Positions 34,350 through 43,105 of a DNA stretch of 64,000 bases are shown piece by piece. The DNA comes from UBA2357 sp002344625 (GTDB lineage Bacteria > Pseudomonadota > Gammaproteobacteria > Burkholderiales > Rhodocyclaceae): the NCBI GenBank assembly GCA_937995335.1, contig CALKIH010000039.1, positions 1 to 64,000 on the forward strand, given 5' to 3'. A program made the position numbers and the translations under genes. Below the pieces are notes generated by a model, which was not told the DNA's origin, did no database searches, and was given only the letters and a program-made list of their open reading frames with translations. How positions within the stretch are numbered: position 1 is the stretch's first letter; every line of letters begins with the position of its first letter.

Positions 34350-34573
34350 AGTCCCTGCTCCTGCGTTGCGGCAGCGCGCTGACGCTCCGCGCGCTGCGCC
34401 ATGGTCTGTCCGGCGACGAAGAACTCCTGCGCGCCGTGTTCGGTTATGAGGATGCGCACCGTGTCGGGGCTGCACGACAGCGTGCGGGCGACCGCTTCGG
34501 TCACCGCGGCGGCCACGCTGCATTTCAGTTCCGGGCTGCGGCCTTCCATCATGTGCATTTCAATGATTGGCAT
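34346..34573 (-). CDS. dmpI: 4-oxalocrotonate tautomerase
   Basis: 75 aa beginning MPIIEMHMMEGRSPELKCSV; Pro1 is the catalytic base of the family, and Arg11 (MMEGR) is in the usual place. The length is a little over the usual 62 because of a Gln/Arg/Ala-rich tail. It converts 2-hydroxymuconate (enol) to 2-oxo-3-hexenedioate ahead of DmpH. It overlaps dmpF by four bases. Confidence 0.93.
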   Translation of the reverse strand: MPIIEMHMMEGRSPELKCSVAAAVTEAVARTLSCSPDTVRILITEHGAQEFFVAGQTMAQRAERQRAAATQEQGL

Positions 34574-34597
34574 GGGATGTCTCCGATCGGTCCCGGT

Positions 34598-35401
34598 TTA
34601 CTCGACGAAACGCATCGATACGCTGCCCAGCTCCTGGAAACGGGCGACGATGCTGTCACCCGGTTTCACGGCGACGGCCTCGGTGATGCCGCCGCTCATC
34701 ACGAAGCTGCCCGCGGGCAGCGTCTCGCCCAGTTCGGCGAGGATGTTCACCAGCATCGCGATGGCTTCGGCCGGGTGCCCGAGCACCGCGGCCGCGGCCC
34801 CCATGCCCGCGATCTCGCCGTTCTTTTCCATCACCACGCCGAGCGTGCGCAGGTCCAGCTCATCGACATAGCGTGCACGCCCGCCGCCGACGTAGCGGGC
34901 CGACGAACCGTTGTCGGCAACCACGCTTGCGAGGTCGAACTTGAAGCCGGAAAAGCGCGAATCGATGATTTCCACCGCCGGCAGCACGTAGTCGGTGGCG
35001 TCGAGCACGTCCTCGCGGGTGCAGCCGGGACCGGCGAGGCCCTTCTTCATGACGAAGGCCACTTCGCACTCGACACGCGGGTGCACCAGGTCGGCAGTCG
35101 AAATCGCCGCGTTCTCGGGGCGCGCCATGCGGTCGGTCAGGAAGCCGATCGACGGCACATCCACCCCCATCTGCAGCATCTTGGCCTTCGAGGTCAGGCC
35201 GGCCTTCCAGCCCACCAGCCTGTGGCCTCTGGCGATGAAGCGGCGGCGCAGCTCGTTTTGCACCGCATAGCCGTCGCCGATGGTCATGCCCGGGTATTCG
35301 TCGGTCAGCTTGGGGATCGCATAGGCACGCGTCTGCGCACCCTCGACCCGTTCGCACAGGCGGACGATGTCCTCCCGCGACAAGGTGATGTTCATGCTCA
35401 T
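34598..35401 (-). CDS. dmpH: 2-oxo-3-hexenedioate (4-oxalocrotonate) decarboxylase
   Basis: 267 aa, fumarylacetoacetate-hydrolase-like hydratase/decarboxylase fold. HRLVGWKAGLTSKAKMLQMG and the metal-binding PRVECEVAFVMKK with EIIDSRFSGFKFDLASVVAD match DmpH rather than DmpE. It makes 2-hydroxypenta-2,4-dienoate and CO2. It is related to and physically coupled with DmpE (4-base overlap at 35398-35401), in line with the known decarboxylase-hydratase complex. Confidence 0.95.
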   Translation of the reverse strand: MSMNITLSREDIVRLCERVEGAQTRAYAIPKLTDEYPGMTIGDGYAVQNELRRRFIARGHRLVGWKAGLTSKAKMLQMGVDVPSIGFLTDRMARPENAAISTADLVHPRVECEVAFVMKKGLAGPGCTREDVLDATDYVLPAVEIIDSRFSGFKFDLASVVADNGSSARYVGGGRARYVDELDLRTLGVVMEKNGEIAGMGAAAAVLGHPAEAIAMLVNILAELGETLPAGSFVMSGGITEAVAVKPGDSIVARFQELGSVSMRFVE

Positions 35402-36195
35402 GCTGCGCTTCTCCCGGAAAACCTGACCCGGCAGCTACCCAGGCCGCCGACGGTGCATACCAGTTCGTCGCCATCCACCACCGGCACCAGGGCCGACTGC
35501 GAACCGGACAGGATCACCTCGCCCGCCTTGAACGGAATGCCCAGCTCGCCCAGCGTATTCGCCAGCCACGCCACCGCGTTGGCCGGCGAGCCCTGCACCG
35601 CGGCGCCGACGCCGGTCGAGAACAGCTCGCCGTTCTTTTCCAGCACCATTCCGGCCAAGGTGATGTCGAGCCGGCGCGGATCGCCCTTCGTCTTACCGAG
35701 CACATAGACGCCGCACGAGGCGTTGTCGGCGACGGTGTCCTGGATCTTGATCTTCCAGTCGGCGATGCGTGAATCGACGATCTCGAAACACGGCAGCACG
35801 TAGTCGGTCGCGCGGATCACGTCCATCGCGGTGACACCGGGGCCCTTGAGGTCTTCCTTCAGCACGAAGGCCAGCTCGGCCTCAGCCTTGGGCTGGATCA
35901 GCGCACCGAGGTCGATGGTGTCGCCTTCCTGGTAGACCATGCCCGAGGTGAGCATGCCGAAATCCGGCTGGTAGACCCCCAGAAAATCCTGCACCGGCTT
36001 GCTCGTCGCGCCGATCTTCTTGCCGACGATCGTCTCGCCGGCCGCCACCCGGCGCGCAACGAAGCGCTCCTGGATGCGGTAGGCATCGGCAATCGTGATG
36101 TCCGGCTCGCGCTCGATGAGCGGGCGCAGCACCCGGCGCTCGCGCCAGGCCTCGTACAGCTCGTCGCCGAGCCGATCGATCTCGTTATCGTCCAT
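35398..36195 (-). CDS. dmpE: 2-oxopent-4-enoate hydratase
   Basis: 265 aa from ATG 36195; the frame is open far upstream inside dmpC and that part is not used. It has the same fold as DmpH: TIVGKKIGATSKPVQDFLGV, PKAEAELAFVLKEDLKG and CFEIVDSRIADWKIKIQDTV. It adds water to 2-hydroxypenta-2,4-dienoate to give 4-hydroxy-2-oxovalerate. It lies eight bases after dmpC. Confidence 0.95.
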   Translation of the reverse strand: MDDNEIDRLGDELYEAWRERRVLRPLIEREPDITIADAYRIQERFVARRVAAGETIVGKKIGATSKPVQDFLGVYQPDFGMLTSGMVYQEGDTIDLGALIQPKAEAELAFVLKEDLKGPGVTAMDVIRATDYVLPCFEIVDSRIADWKIKIQDTVADNASCGVYVLGKTKGDPRRLDITLAGMVLEKNGELFSTGVGAAVQGSPANAVAWLANTLGELGIPFKAGEVILSGSQSALVPVVDGDELVCTVGGLGSCRVRFSGRSAA

Positions 36196-36203
36196 GTCGG
36201 GCC

Positions 36204-37664
36204 TCAGAGCTTGATGCAGACGTTGCGTGTTTCGGTATAGAACTCGAGCGAATGCACCCCGCCCTCGCGGCCGATGCCGGATTGCTTGGAGCCGCCGAAG
36301 GGCGTGCGCAGGTCGCGCAGGAACCAACTGTTCACCCAGGTGATGCCGACCTCGACGCGTGCCGCCACGCGATGCGCGCGCGCCAGGTTCGTGGTCCAGA
36401 TCGTGGTCGACAGGCCATACACGTTGTCGTTGGCGAGCCTCACCACCTCGTCCTCGCCGTCGAACGGCCGGATGTGGCAACACGGCCCGAAGATCTCCTC
36501 ACGCACCGGCGAGGCATCGTCGGCCAGGCCGGTCCAGATCGTCGGCTGCACCCAGGCGCCATCGGCCAGATCGCCCGGCATGTCGGGCACGCCGCCGCCG
36601 GTCACCACCGTCGCGCCCTCTTCCACCGCCTTGCGGTAGTACGACAGCACCTTGTTGCGATGCTCCTGGCTGATGAGCGGGCCGTAGTTGGCGTCGTCGT
36701 CTTCCGGGCGGCCGTACCTGACTGCCTCGGCCTTCGCCTTCAGCGCCTGCACGAAGCGTTCGAAGATCGGCCGCTCGACGTAGACGCGCTCGGTGCCCAG
36801 GCAGACCTGCCCGGTATTCAGGAACGAGGACCGGAAAATGCCCTCGATGGCGGCATCGAAATCGCAATCGGCGAACACGATGCCGGCGTTCTTGCCGCCC
36901 AGCTCGAAGGACACGTCGCGCATGCCTTCGGAAGCGGCCTTCATGATCGCGGCCCCGGTACGCGTCTCGCCGGTGAAGGTGATCGCATCGACCCCCGGAT
37001 GCCGGGTCAGGAACTCGCCCGCGGAATCCGGACCGAAGCCATGGACGACGTTATAGACCCCCTTCGGGATGCCGACCGCATTCATCACCTCGCCCAGCAG
37101 CGCCGCCGTCTGCGGCGATTCCTCCGACGGCTTGACCACCACGGTATTGCCGCACGCCAGCGCCGGACCGACCTTCCAGGTCATCAGCATGAAGGGCGCG
37201 TTCCACGGGCAGACCACGCCGATCACGCCCTTCGGCACGCGCATCGCGTAGTTCAGCGCGCCGCGGCCGTCCGGGGTCGACATCTGGAACGACTCGGAGG
37301 GTACGTTCTTGATGACATCCGCGAACACCTTGAAGTTGGCCGCGCCGCGCGGGATGAACACGTGGCGCATGACGTGGCCCGGCTGGCCGATATCGGCCAT
37401 CTCAGCGCCGACGAAGTCCTCGAAACGGCGGGTGATCTCGTTGGCCACACCGTACAGCAGATCCACGCGCTGTTCCGTGCTCAGCACGCCCCATTCGCCG
37501 TGCAGGGCGGCACGCGCGGCGCCCACCGCGGCGTCGATCTCAGGCGCACCGGCCTCGGAAATCGAGGCGATGACGCGGTTGTCCAGCGGCGAGCGCTTGT
37601 CGAAACGCCTGCCGCTGGCGGCGCCGGCATATTCTCCGGCGATGAAGTTGTCGATCTGGCGCAT
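36204..37664 (-). CDS. dmpC: 2-hydroxymuconic semialdehyde dehydrogenase
   Basis: 486 aa from ATG 37664 (GAGGAGAAC upstream). The frame is open to 37796, but that extension would run through the promoter and LysR box, so it is rejected. Aldehyde dehydrogenase landmarks: VVCPWNAPFMLMTWKVGPAL, catalytic Glu in DVSFELGGKNAGIVF and Cys in SSFLNTGQVCLGTERVYVER. It oxidises the ring-cleavage product to 2-hydroxymuconate. It is the first gene of the lower operon, under the LysR-type promoter at 37744-37809. Confidence 0.95.
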   Translation of the reverse strand: MRQIDNFIAGEYAGAASGRRFDKRSPLDNRVIASISEAGAPEIDAAVGAARAALHGEWGVLSTEQRVDLLYGVANEITRRFEDFVGAEMADIGQPGHVMRHVFIPRGAANFKVFADVIKNVPSESFQMSTPDGRGALNYAMRVPKGVIGVVCPWNAPFMLMTWKVGPALACGNTVVVKPSEESPQTAALLGEVMNAVGIPKGVYNVVHGFGPDSAGEFLTRHPGVDAITFTGETRTGAAIMKAASEGMRDVSFELGGKNAGIVFADCDFDAAIEGIFRSSFLNTGQVCLGTERVYVERPIFERFVQALKAKAEAVRYGRPEDDDANYGPLISQEHRNKVLSYYRKAVEEGATVVTGGGVPDMPGDLADGAWVQPTIWTGLADDASPVREEIFGPCCHIRPFDGEDEVVRLANDNVYGLSTTIWTTNLARAHRVAARVEVGITWVNSWFLRDLRTPFGGSKQSGIGREGGVHSLEFYTETRNVCIKL

Positions 37665-37743
37665 GTTCTCCTCGCATGGTCGATGTTTGTGCATCCAGTG
37701 TCCGCCTCCGTCGCGGGCGGGCTGGGCGCTGATTTCAGGGATG

Positions 37744-37772
37744 AGTCTAGGCAGGGCGAGATATACCGTCAA
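37744..37772 (-). promoter_or_regulatory. Promoter of the lower meta operon (dmpC)
   Basis: On the minus strand TTGACG (37767-37772) and TAGACT (37744-37749) are 17 bases apart, a good sigma-70 promoter with a leader of about 75 bases to dmpC. The 14-bp block TACCGTCAAATACC (37764-37777, plus strand) is repeated with one change at 54403-54416. Confidence 0.7.
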
Positions 37773-37794
37773 ATACCTTGTTATCGAATAAAAC

Positions 37795-37809
37795 ATACCT
37801 AATAAGTAT
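37795..37809 (-). promoter_or_regulatory. LysR-type operator upstream of dmpC
   Basis: ATACCTAATAAGTAT contains the LTTR consensus ATAC-N7-GTAT. It lies 22 bases beyond the -35 element, so its centre is at about -65, the usual LysR recognition site. The same 15 bases, in the opposite direction, occur at 54434-54448. Confidence 0.82.
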
Positions 37810-37903
37810 CAACATCCCCTTCGTCCACAATGGCGCGATACCCCCATTGCAGTCGATGAAATGGCGTAGAATGGCAAAAACTGACATCTGCGAGGTTCCT
37901 GCC

Positions 37904-38170
37904 ATGTCCATCAATGTTTCCCTGCCGCCGGAACTGGAAAGGAAGGTCCGGCAGCACGTCGAATCCGGCCTCTACAGCTCGGCCAGCGAAGTCATCCGCG
38001 AAGCACTGCGCCTGTTCGAGACCTATCGCGGCGTTCAGGGCGCCGCACTGGCGGCGTTGAAGACGGACATCGCCGCCGGGATCGAAGACATCGAGGCCGG
38101 ACGGGTAGGCGAACTCGACGTCTCCGAACTCAAGCAGCAGGGCAGAGCCATGCTGGTTGCGCGCAAGTAG
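37904..38170 (+). CDS. parD: Type II antitoxin, ParD family
   Basis: 88 aa from the ATG at 37904. It has a ribbon-helix-helix N-terminus (MSINVSLPPELERKVRQHVE, SGLYSSASEVIREALRLFE) and a C-terminal toxin-binding tail (GIEDIEAGRVGELDVSELKQ). It neutralises the ParE toxin encoded next to it and normally represses its own promoter. It is divergent from dmpC; the shared 239-bp region contains the dmpC LysR promoter. Confidence 0.9.
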   Translation: MSINVSLPPELERKVRQHVESGLYSSASEVIREALRLFETYRGVQGAALAALKTDIAAGIEDIEAGRVGELDVSELKQQGRAMLVARK

Positions 38171-38175
38171 GCATA

Positions 38176-38481
38176 GTGGCGCGCCTGCGCTTCTCCGCCA
38201 CGGCCCGGAACGATCTGCTGGAAGCCTGGCTGTACGTTGCCGAAGAAGACACGGACGCGGCCGACCGCATTCTCGACCACATCGATGCGGAAGCCCGGCA
38301 TCTCCTCGATCAGCGAAAGATGGGACGGGAACGCAGCGAACTAGCAGCGGGCTTGCGAAGTTGGCCGACATCCACCCCGTACATCCTTTTCTACTTCGAG
38401 GACGATCAGGGGATCGTCGTCGCGCGGGTGCTACATCATGCCCGCGACATCCCGATGATCGACGCTTGGCCGAAACACTGA
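38176..38481 (+). CDS. parE: Type II toxin, ParE family
   Basis: 101 aa from a GTG at 38176, five bases after parD. RelE/ParE fold: LRFSATARNDLLEAWLYVAE, ADRILDHIDAEARHLLDQRK, MGRERSELAAGLRSWPTSTP, FYFEDDQGIVVARVLHHARD. Members usually poison DNA gyrase. It ends 24 bases before the convergent dmpP. It appears intact. Confidence 0.9.
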   Translation: MARLRFSATARNDLLEAWLYVAEEDTDAADRILDHIDAEARHLLDQRKMGRERSELAAGLRSWPTSTPYILFYFEDDQGIVVARVLHHARDIPMIDAWPKH

Positions 38482-38505
38482 GCCGGACGCTGTCCCCGAC
38501 CGCAC

Positions 38506-39567
38506 TCAGATCGCCTTGAACAGCGGACTCCTGACCTGCTGCGCATCCGCCGCCGAGATGAACTTCTCGGTGTAGATGTCGCGCTCGAACAGCCGCCCCT
38601 GCATCAGCGTGGTGATGCAGGCGTCGATCATCAGCGGCGGGCCGCACAGATAGGCCTTAGTTCCGCGGAAGTCGTTGTCGAAGGCCGCCTTGGCCGCGTC
38701 ATGGACGAAGCCGCGAAAACCGCCCCACTCCGACTCCTCGGGCTCGTGCGACAAGGCCGGCACGTAGCGGAAGTTGGGATGCCTGCCGGCAAGCGCGAGG
38801 AACTCGTCGTGATAGTAGAGTTCGCTGCGATTGCGCTGCCCGTAGACCAGCGTGATCGGCAGGTCGAACCCCTCCTCGAGCAGGTCCAGGATCATCGAGC
38901 GCGGGCTCGACAACCCGGAGCCGCCCGCCATGAAGATCACGGGGACCTTGGCCGACTTCTTGACGAAGAAGCGCCCATACGGGCCGGTGATGCGGATGCG
39001 TTCGCCCGCCCGCATCTGCTCGTGAACATACGTCGTCCCTTCGCCGCCGGGCACGATGCGGATGTTCAGCTCGACCTCGCCCGCCTGCGACGGCGGGCTG
39101 GCGATCGAGAAGGCACGGCTGCCGATACCGCCAGGCAACTCCAGGTTGATGTACTGCCCGGCCTGGAAACGAATCCCCTCGGCATCGTCGAGCCTTATCC
39201 AGACGCCCTTGATGGTGGGTGTCAATGTCTCGATGCGGCTCACCACGCCGTCGAAGTCGCGTACCGGCAGATTTTCGGCGTCCGGGTCTTCCTCGATCTC
39301 GGCCTCGATCACCAGGTCGCTCTGCGCAGTGGCACAGCACGCAAGACATTTGCCCTCATCGCGCTCGAAGTCCATCAGCGCAAAACTCGACGCCTCGCCA
39401 TGCTCGATTTCACCGTCGCTGATCTGCACTTTGCAGGTCGCGCACAAGCCATGGCAGCAGGCATGCGGCAGGTAGATACCCGCGCGCAGCGCTGCGTCGA
39501 GAATGGTTTGCCCATCCTCGATCTCGATGGTCTGGCCCAGCGGCTCTATGGTCAGTTCATGACTCAT
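38506..39567 (-). CDS. dmpP: Phenol hydroxylase reductase component
   Basis: 353 aa from ATG 39567. An N-terminal plant-type [2Fe-2S] ferredoxin domain (CCHGLCATCKVQ, distal Cys in KCLACCAT), then an FAD-binding domain (GSRAFSIASPPSQAGEVELN) and an NAD domain (VIFMAGGSGLSSPRSMILDL; YLCGPPLMIDACI). It carries electrons from NADH to the diiron centre of the hydroxylase. Last gene of the upper operon; its end faces parE. Confidence 0.97.
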   Translation of the reverse strand: MSHELTIEPLGQTIEIEDGQTILDAALRAGIYLPHACCHGLCATCKVQISDGEIEHGEASSFALMDFERDEGKCLACCATAQSDLVIEAEIEEDPDAENLPVRDFDGVVSRIETLTPTIKGVWIRLDDAEGIRFQAGQYINLELPGGIGSRAFSIASPPSQAGEVELNIRIVPGGEGTTYVHEQMRAGERIRITGPYGRFFVKKSAKVPVIFMAGGSGLSSPRSMILDLLEEGFDLPITLVYGQRNRSELYYHDEFLALAGRHPNFRYVPALSHEPEESEWGGFRGFVHDAAKAAFDNDFRGTKAYLCGPPLMIDACITTLMQGRLFERDIYTEKFISAADAQQVRSPLFKAI

Positions 39568-39578
39568 CGCCCCTCCCC

Positions 39579-39935
39579 TCAAGCTGCATCGCGCAACGTG
39601 TCGAGTCCCGGCGTGCGAAAGCGGAGCTGATCCTTGTGGCCGATGCCGTTGTCGGCGAGGCTGCGCGAGAAATCGGGCGTCCACGGCTCATTCGACTTGA
39701 GCCATTCGACCTGGGTCCAGTCGATCGCCGCGGCATCAGGGTCGGGCTGGACGAGCGCGGCAAGCGGGCCGTCGACCAGTTCGCCAAAGCGGGTCTCGGG
39801 TGGCAGGCACAGCAGGAAGGGGGCCGCAAACAGCAGATGATTGTCCCAACTGACATACACCAGTTGCTTGCCATTGAAGTTCAGGACGAGGTCGCGCGGC
39901 ACGCCGACATATTCTTTCAGTGACACTACAGGCAT
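39579..39935 (-). CDS. dmpO: Phenol hydroxylase small (gamma) subunit
   Basis: 118 aa from ATG 39935; the longer frame upstream is a shadow of dmpN. MPVVSLKEYVGVPRDLVLNF, VSWDNHLLFAAPFLLCLPPE and IDWTQVEWLKSNEPWTPDFS match the DmpO/PhyO family. It is the third structural subunit of the (alpha-beta-gamma)2 hydroxylase. It lies between dmpN and dmpP. Confidence 0.94.
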   Translation of the reverse strand: MPVVSLKEYVGVPRDLVLNFNGKQLVYVSWDNHLLFAAPFLLCLPPETRFGELVDGPLAALVQPDPDAAAIDWTQVEWLKSNEPWTPDFSRSLADNGIGHKDQLRFRTPGLDTLRDAA

Positions 39936-40012
39936 CTTGAATCTCCTTGTCTCTTGGTGTGGGACGCGCCGCACCACAGGGCAGCGCGTCCATTCCCGGG
40001 TCTGCGTCCGGC

Positions 40013-41548
40013 TTACAGGTTCGAGGTGGCCTGGCCGCGCCACTCGGTGAAGTGCTTCTGGTCGCGGGAGCCGTCGTAGTCGCCGTTGTCGACACCGTCC
40101 TTCAGGCCGACCCAGTCCATCCATGCGCCAATGTCGCCATTCAGTTCCTGGAACAACGCCGGCATCGGCAGCCAGGCCTGGATGTACTTCTCGGGCTCGT
40201 TCTCGAAGATGTCCTTGCAGCCGTCCGAGCAGAACTGATACTTCTCGCCCTTGTAGACCGTCTCGCGGTGGCAGTTCAGGGTCGGGTCGTCCGGCTCGGT
40301 GAACACTGCCGGCAACTGGCAGCACTGGCACAGCTTGGCCAGGCCGAAGTTCTTGTACGGCGTGCCGGCGGCGTCCAGCTTCTTGATGTGTTCCCAGCGC
40401 GGACGGTAGTACTTGTCGAAGGTGTCCGGGTACTTCTTCGCCAGCCACGCCATGTCGTCGTCGGACGGAATCCAGCTATGGAAGCACGTGCCGAAGCTCC
40501 ACTGGTACAGGCCCAACATGATCTGGTGCGACATGTGATCGATCGCCTTCTCGGCGTCGTCCCAGCCCTTGGGCGGGCGGATGCCGTAGCGCGCCAGGTC
40601 GCGGAACAGCGCGCCGCCGTTCTCGACGCCGTAGATTTCCCACGCCTCGCGCCACGACATCACGCGCTTGGGCAGCATGTAGTCCATCATCGTGCTGACC
40701 AGGCCGAGCACGCGGAAACCGCGCCAGAACCACTTGTCGATCCAGCCCTGCACGATCGGCAGGTTGTCCGGATCCTGTTCGAGCATGAACTTGATGCACT
40801 CCAGCCCCAGCGTCATGTGGCGCGCTTCGTCCGACTGCGCGGAAAAGCCGAAGGTGACGGTTGCCATGTCGCCGTTGTAGGCCGCGCCCGACATGAAGGG
40901 CACGAACAGCAGGTTGGTCAGCACGTACTCGAACGAGAAGCCGATCGCGATCATGAACTCGAAGGGCCCAGCCGCCATCGCGTCGTCGAAGAACGAGCGT
41001 GCGACCGAGGTATACCAGATGCGGTCGCGCGCATCCGCGAAGGCATGGAAGCCGTCGTAGTAGCGGTTGTAGTTCGACATCGCGTGGATCTGCGTCTGGG
41101 CGTGGCGGATCTCGTCGATCGCCTGCATCTGGCAGGCGACCTGCGTGCCGACGCCCGGAAACTCGCGACCGATGCGGGCGAAGCCCTTGTGCGCGGCGTA
41201 TTCGCCCGGGCTGATGGCCTGCAGGAAGATCTTCAGCGCCGACAGGTAGCGCGCATCGGTCAGGTTGAGGTGGCCGTTGTTCTGCGCGTGGGCGTCGATG
41301 ATGGCGTAGAACTTGCGCTCCTTCTCCGCCTGGTACTTCCAGTAGGCGTCCATCGTCAGGCGGAAGGGGTCTTCCCACTTGTCCCAGTCGTGCACCTTGA
41401 TGCCTTCGTAGCGGACGTAGGGGAAGACGGCCTCCCTCGACTGGTAGCCCGGCTCCCAGCCCAGGTCGCGGGTCAGGATGCGGTAGCGCTCCTTCATGCC
41501 CAGCTTTTTCTTGGTGGCTTTCATATCCATGGTGTGTGCCTCGCTCAT
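40013..41548 (-). CDS. dmpN: Phenol hydroxylase large (alpha) subunit
   Basis: 511 aa. The start at 41548 overlaps the dmpM stop (ATGA); a second ATG at 41530 is possible. It is a bacterial multicomponent monooxygenase with the two ExxH diiron motifs: QAIDEIRHAQTQIHAMSNYN and AQSDEARHMTLGLECIKF. A C-terminal YHS-like cysteine segment follows (LCQCCQLPAVF, EKYQFCSDGCKDIFENEPEK). It hydroxylates phenol to catechol using O2. Confidence 0.97.
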   Translation of the reverse strand: MSEAHTMDMKATKKKLGMKERYRILTRDLGWEPGYQSREAVFPYVRYEGIKVHDWDKWEDPFRLTMDAYWKYQAEKERKFYAIIDAHAQNNGHLNLTDARYLSALKIFLQAISPGEYAAHKGFARIGREFPGVGTQVACQMQAIDEIRHAQTQIHAMSNYNRYYDGFHAFADARDRIWYTSVARSFFDDAMAAGPFEFMIAIGFSFEYVLTNLLFVPFMSGAAYNGDMATVTFGFSAQSDEARHMTLGLECIKFMLEQDPDNLPIVQGWIDKWFWRGFRVLGLVSTMMDYMLPKRVMSWREAWEIYGVENGGALFRDLARYGIRPPKGWDDAEKAIDHMSHQIMLGLYQWSFGTCFHSWIPSDDDMAWLAKKYPDTFDKYYRPRWEHIKKLDAAGTPYKNFGLAKLCQCCQLPAVFTEPDDPTLNCHRETVYKGEKYQFCSDGCKDIFENEPEKYIQAWLPMPALFQELNGDIGAWMDWVGLKDGVDNGDYDGSRDQKHFTEWRGQATSNL

Positions 41549-41814
41549 TCGTTCCAGCTCAGGGTCAGCGTGTCCTCGTCCTCGTCCACGTTGCCCGACA
41601 GGGTGATCAGGTTGATCTGCAGCTCCTGCAGGTCGTAGCTGCGGCCGAGCTGTTCCTCGATGGTTTCGCGGCGCACCACGAGCCGTCCCGGCGCGTCGAT
41701 CTTGACCATCGCCGGCTGGCGGTTGACGATGGCCTGCGGGTTGTCGATCTCGATGGCGTCGATGATCGGGCGGGTTTCCTCATTGGCCTGCAAGGCGATG
41801 AATACGGTGGACAT
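41545..41814 (-). CDS. dmpM: Phenol hydroxylase regulatory (effector) subunit
   Basis: 89 aa, MmoB/DmpM family: STVFIALQANEETRPIIDAI, VKIDAPGRLVVRRETIEEQL and a C-terminal acidic tail GNVDEDEDTLTLSWNE. It is the cofactor-free coupling protein needed for efficient turnover. It overlaps dmpN by four bases. Confidence 0.95.
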   Translation of the reverse strand: MSTVFIALQANEETRPIIDAIEIDNPQAIVNRQPAMVKIDAPGRLVVRRETIEEQLGRSYDLQELQINLITLSGNVDEDEDTLTLSWNE

Positions 41815-41823
41815 CGTGTTTCC

Positions 41824-42816
41824 TCAGAAAGGGATCCCGGTCTTGTGGATGCGGGCCTTGAACGCCGTGATCTGCGCGGCGACCGCTTCGTCGGCGTCGG
41901 CGCCGAGCACCAGTTCAACGACCGGCACCAGGGCAGCGGCGGCGCGGTCGCTCCAGTGCGCCATCCAGCCCTGCAGGACCTCGCGGTTGTGGTCGGACTC
42001 GGCGGCCGCGGTCTTGAGCACCGCATCCATCCACTTGCGCGTCTCGTCGAACCACTCGGCCATGAACTGGGTCAGCATCGCCACCGCGCTCGCGCCCCTG
42101 GCCGACAGCTCGCCATCGACGATGCGTTCGTAGACCAGCGGATACAGCAAGCCGTCGAGCGCGGCGTTCTGCGCCACGAACAGCTCGAACGGGTCGCGCA
42201 CCACCATGCAGTCCTCGACGTAGCGCCGCAGCGGCTGCCAGGCGGGGCCGTCGAGCCAGGCGGCCTTGCCGGCGTCGAGCGCGTCCACGTCGCCCAGCAT
42301 CAGCCCCAGGCGGGACAGGTACTGGGCGATGCCGAGGTTGTCCATCGCGTGGTACATGCAGGGCTGCGTGAAGGCGGTGCCGAAGCCGTAGCCGCAGACG
42401 AAGGTGTTGTTCTGGTTGGCGCCCCAGGCCGCGTGGCGCAGCGGCACCAGCAGGCGCAGCACGGCCTCGCGCAGTTCGGGGGCCAGCCTGTCGGCCAGGC
42501 CGCGCGACTCGACGAAGGCGAAGTTGGCCTCGGTCGTGTCCTGCTGGCGCGCGCGCGTCACGGTGTAGGTGCTGTAGTAGAACTGGCGCGGGTCCTTCAA
42601 CGCGTACCAGTCCCGCATGACGATGCGGGTGATGCCGGCATCGTAGAGCTGCTGCTCCGGGTCCCAGGTCGGCCGGTAGTGCAGGTTCTCGGCGGCCTGG
42701 ATGTCGTAGCTGCCTTCCTGGTAGCGCGACGCCGGCTTATCGCCGAAGCGGCGGACCAGGTGGTCGAAGGCGTTGCGCTGCGGCTGGATGGCGACCGTGC
42801 GGAGGTCGATTTGCAT
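41824..42816 (-). CDS. dmpL: Phenol hydroxylase beta subunit
   Basis: 330 aa, ferritin-like but without diiron ligands, as expected for the beta subunit: DLRTVAIQPQRNAFDHLVRR, RYQEGSYDIQAAENLHYRPT, LKDPRQFYYSTYTVTRARQQ. It pairs with DmpN and DmpO. The dmpM start follows nine bases after its stop. Confidence 0.95.
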   Translation of the reverse strand: MQIDLRTVAIQPQRNAFDHLVRRFGDKPASRYQEGSYDIQAAENLHYRPTWDPEQQLYDAGITRIVMRDWYALKDPRQFYYSTYTVTRARQQDTTEANFAFVESRGLADRLAPELREAVLRLLVPLRHAAWGANQNNTFVCGYGFGTAFTQPCMYHAMDNLGIAQYLSRLGLMLGDVDALDAGKAAWLDGPAWQPLRRYVEDCMVVRDPFELFVAQNAALDGLLYPLVYERIVDGELSARGASAVAMLTQFMAEWFDETRKWMDAVLKTAAAESDHNREVLQGWMAHWSDRAAAALVPVVELVLGADADEAVAAQITAFKARIHKTGIPF

Positions 42817-42840
42817 AGTGTGTCTCTCCTCGTGTGCGGT

Positions 42841-43098
42841 TTAGCGAAACCGTGTGCGGGTGGCGTCGGCGAGGCGCCAGTCCCAGTCGCCCAGCGGCGC
42901 GTCGGGGTCGCGCGGCGGCAGCATCTCCACCTCGTTGGCGGTGCAGAACTCCTTGAACGCGTCGCAGCCCAGGATCATCTCGATGAAGATCTCCGGCTCG
43001 CCGATCGCGAACTCGAACTCGATGAAGCCATTGGCGCGCTGGCCGGACACGCGGACGAAGCGCCGCCGGGTATCGATCTGGAACGGGTCGTCACTCAT
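42841..43098 (-). CDS. dmpK: Phenol hydroxylase assembly protein
   Basis: 85 aa: PFQIDTRRRFVRVSGQRANG, FIEFEFAIGEPEIFIEMIL, PDAPLGDWDWRLADATRTR. This is the DmpK/PhyK family, needed to load iron into the hydroxylase but not for catalysis. It starts seven bases after the dmpB stop, unlike Pseudomonas where it opens the operon. Confidence 0.93.
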   Translation of the reverse strand: MSDDPFQIDTRRRFVRVSGQRANGFIEFEFAIGEPEIFIEMILGCDAFKEFCTANEVEMLPPRDPDAPLGDWDWRLADATRTRFR

Positions 43099-43105
43099 CG
43101 CCAGC

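Noticed and set aside
37665..37796. N-terminal extension of dmpC to 37796
   Set aside because: It would translate through the promoter and LysR box; the ATG at 37664 has a good ribosome site and gives the usual dehydrogenase length.
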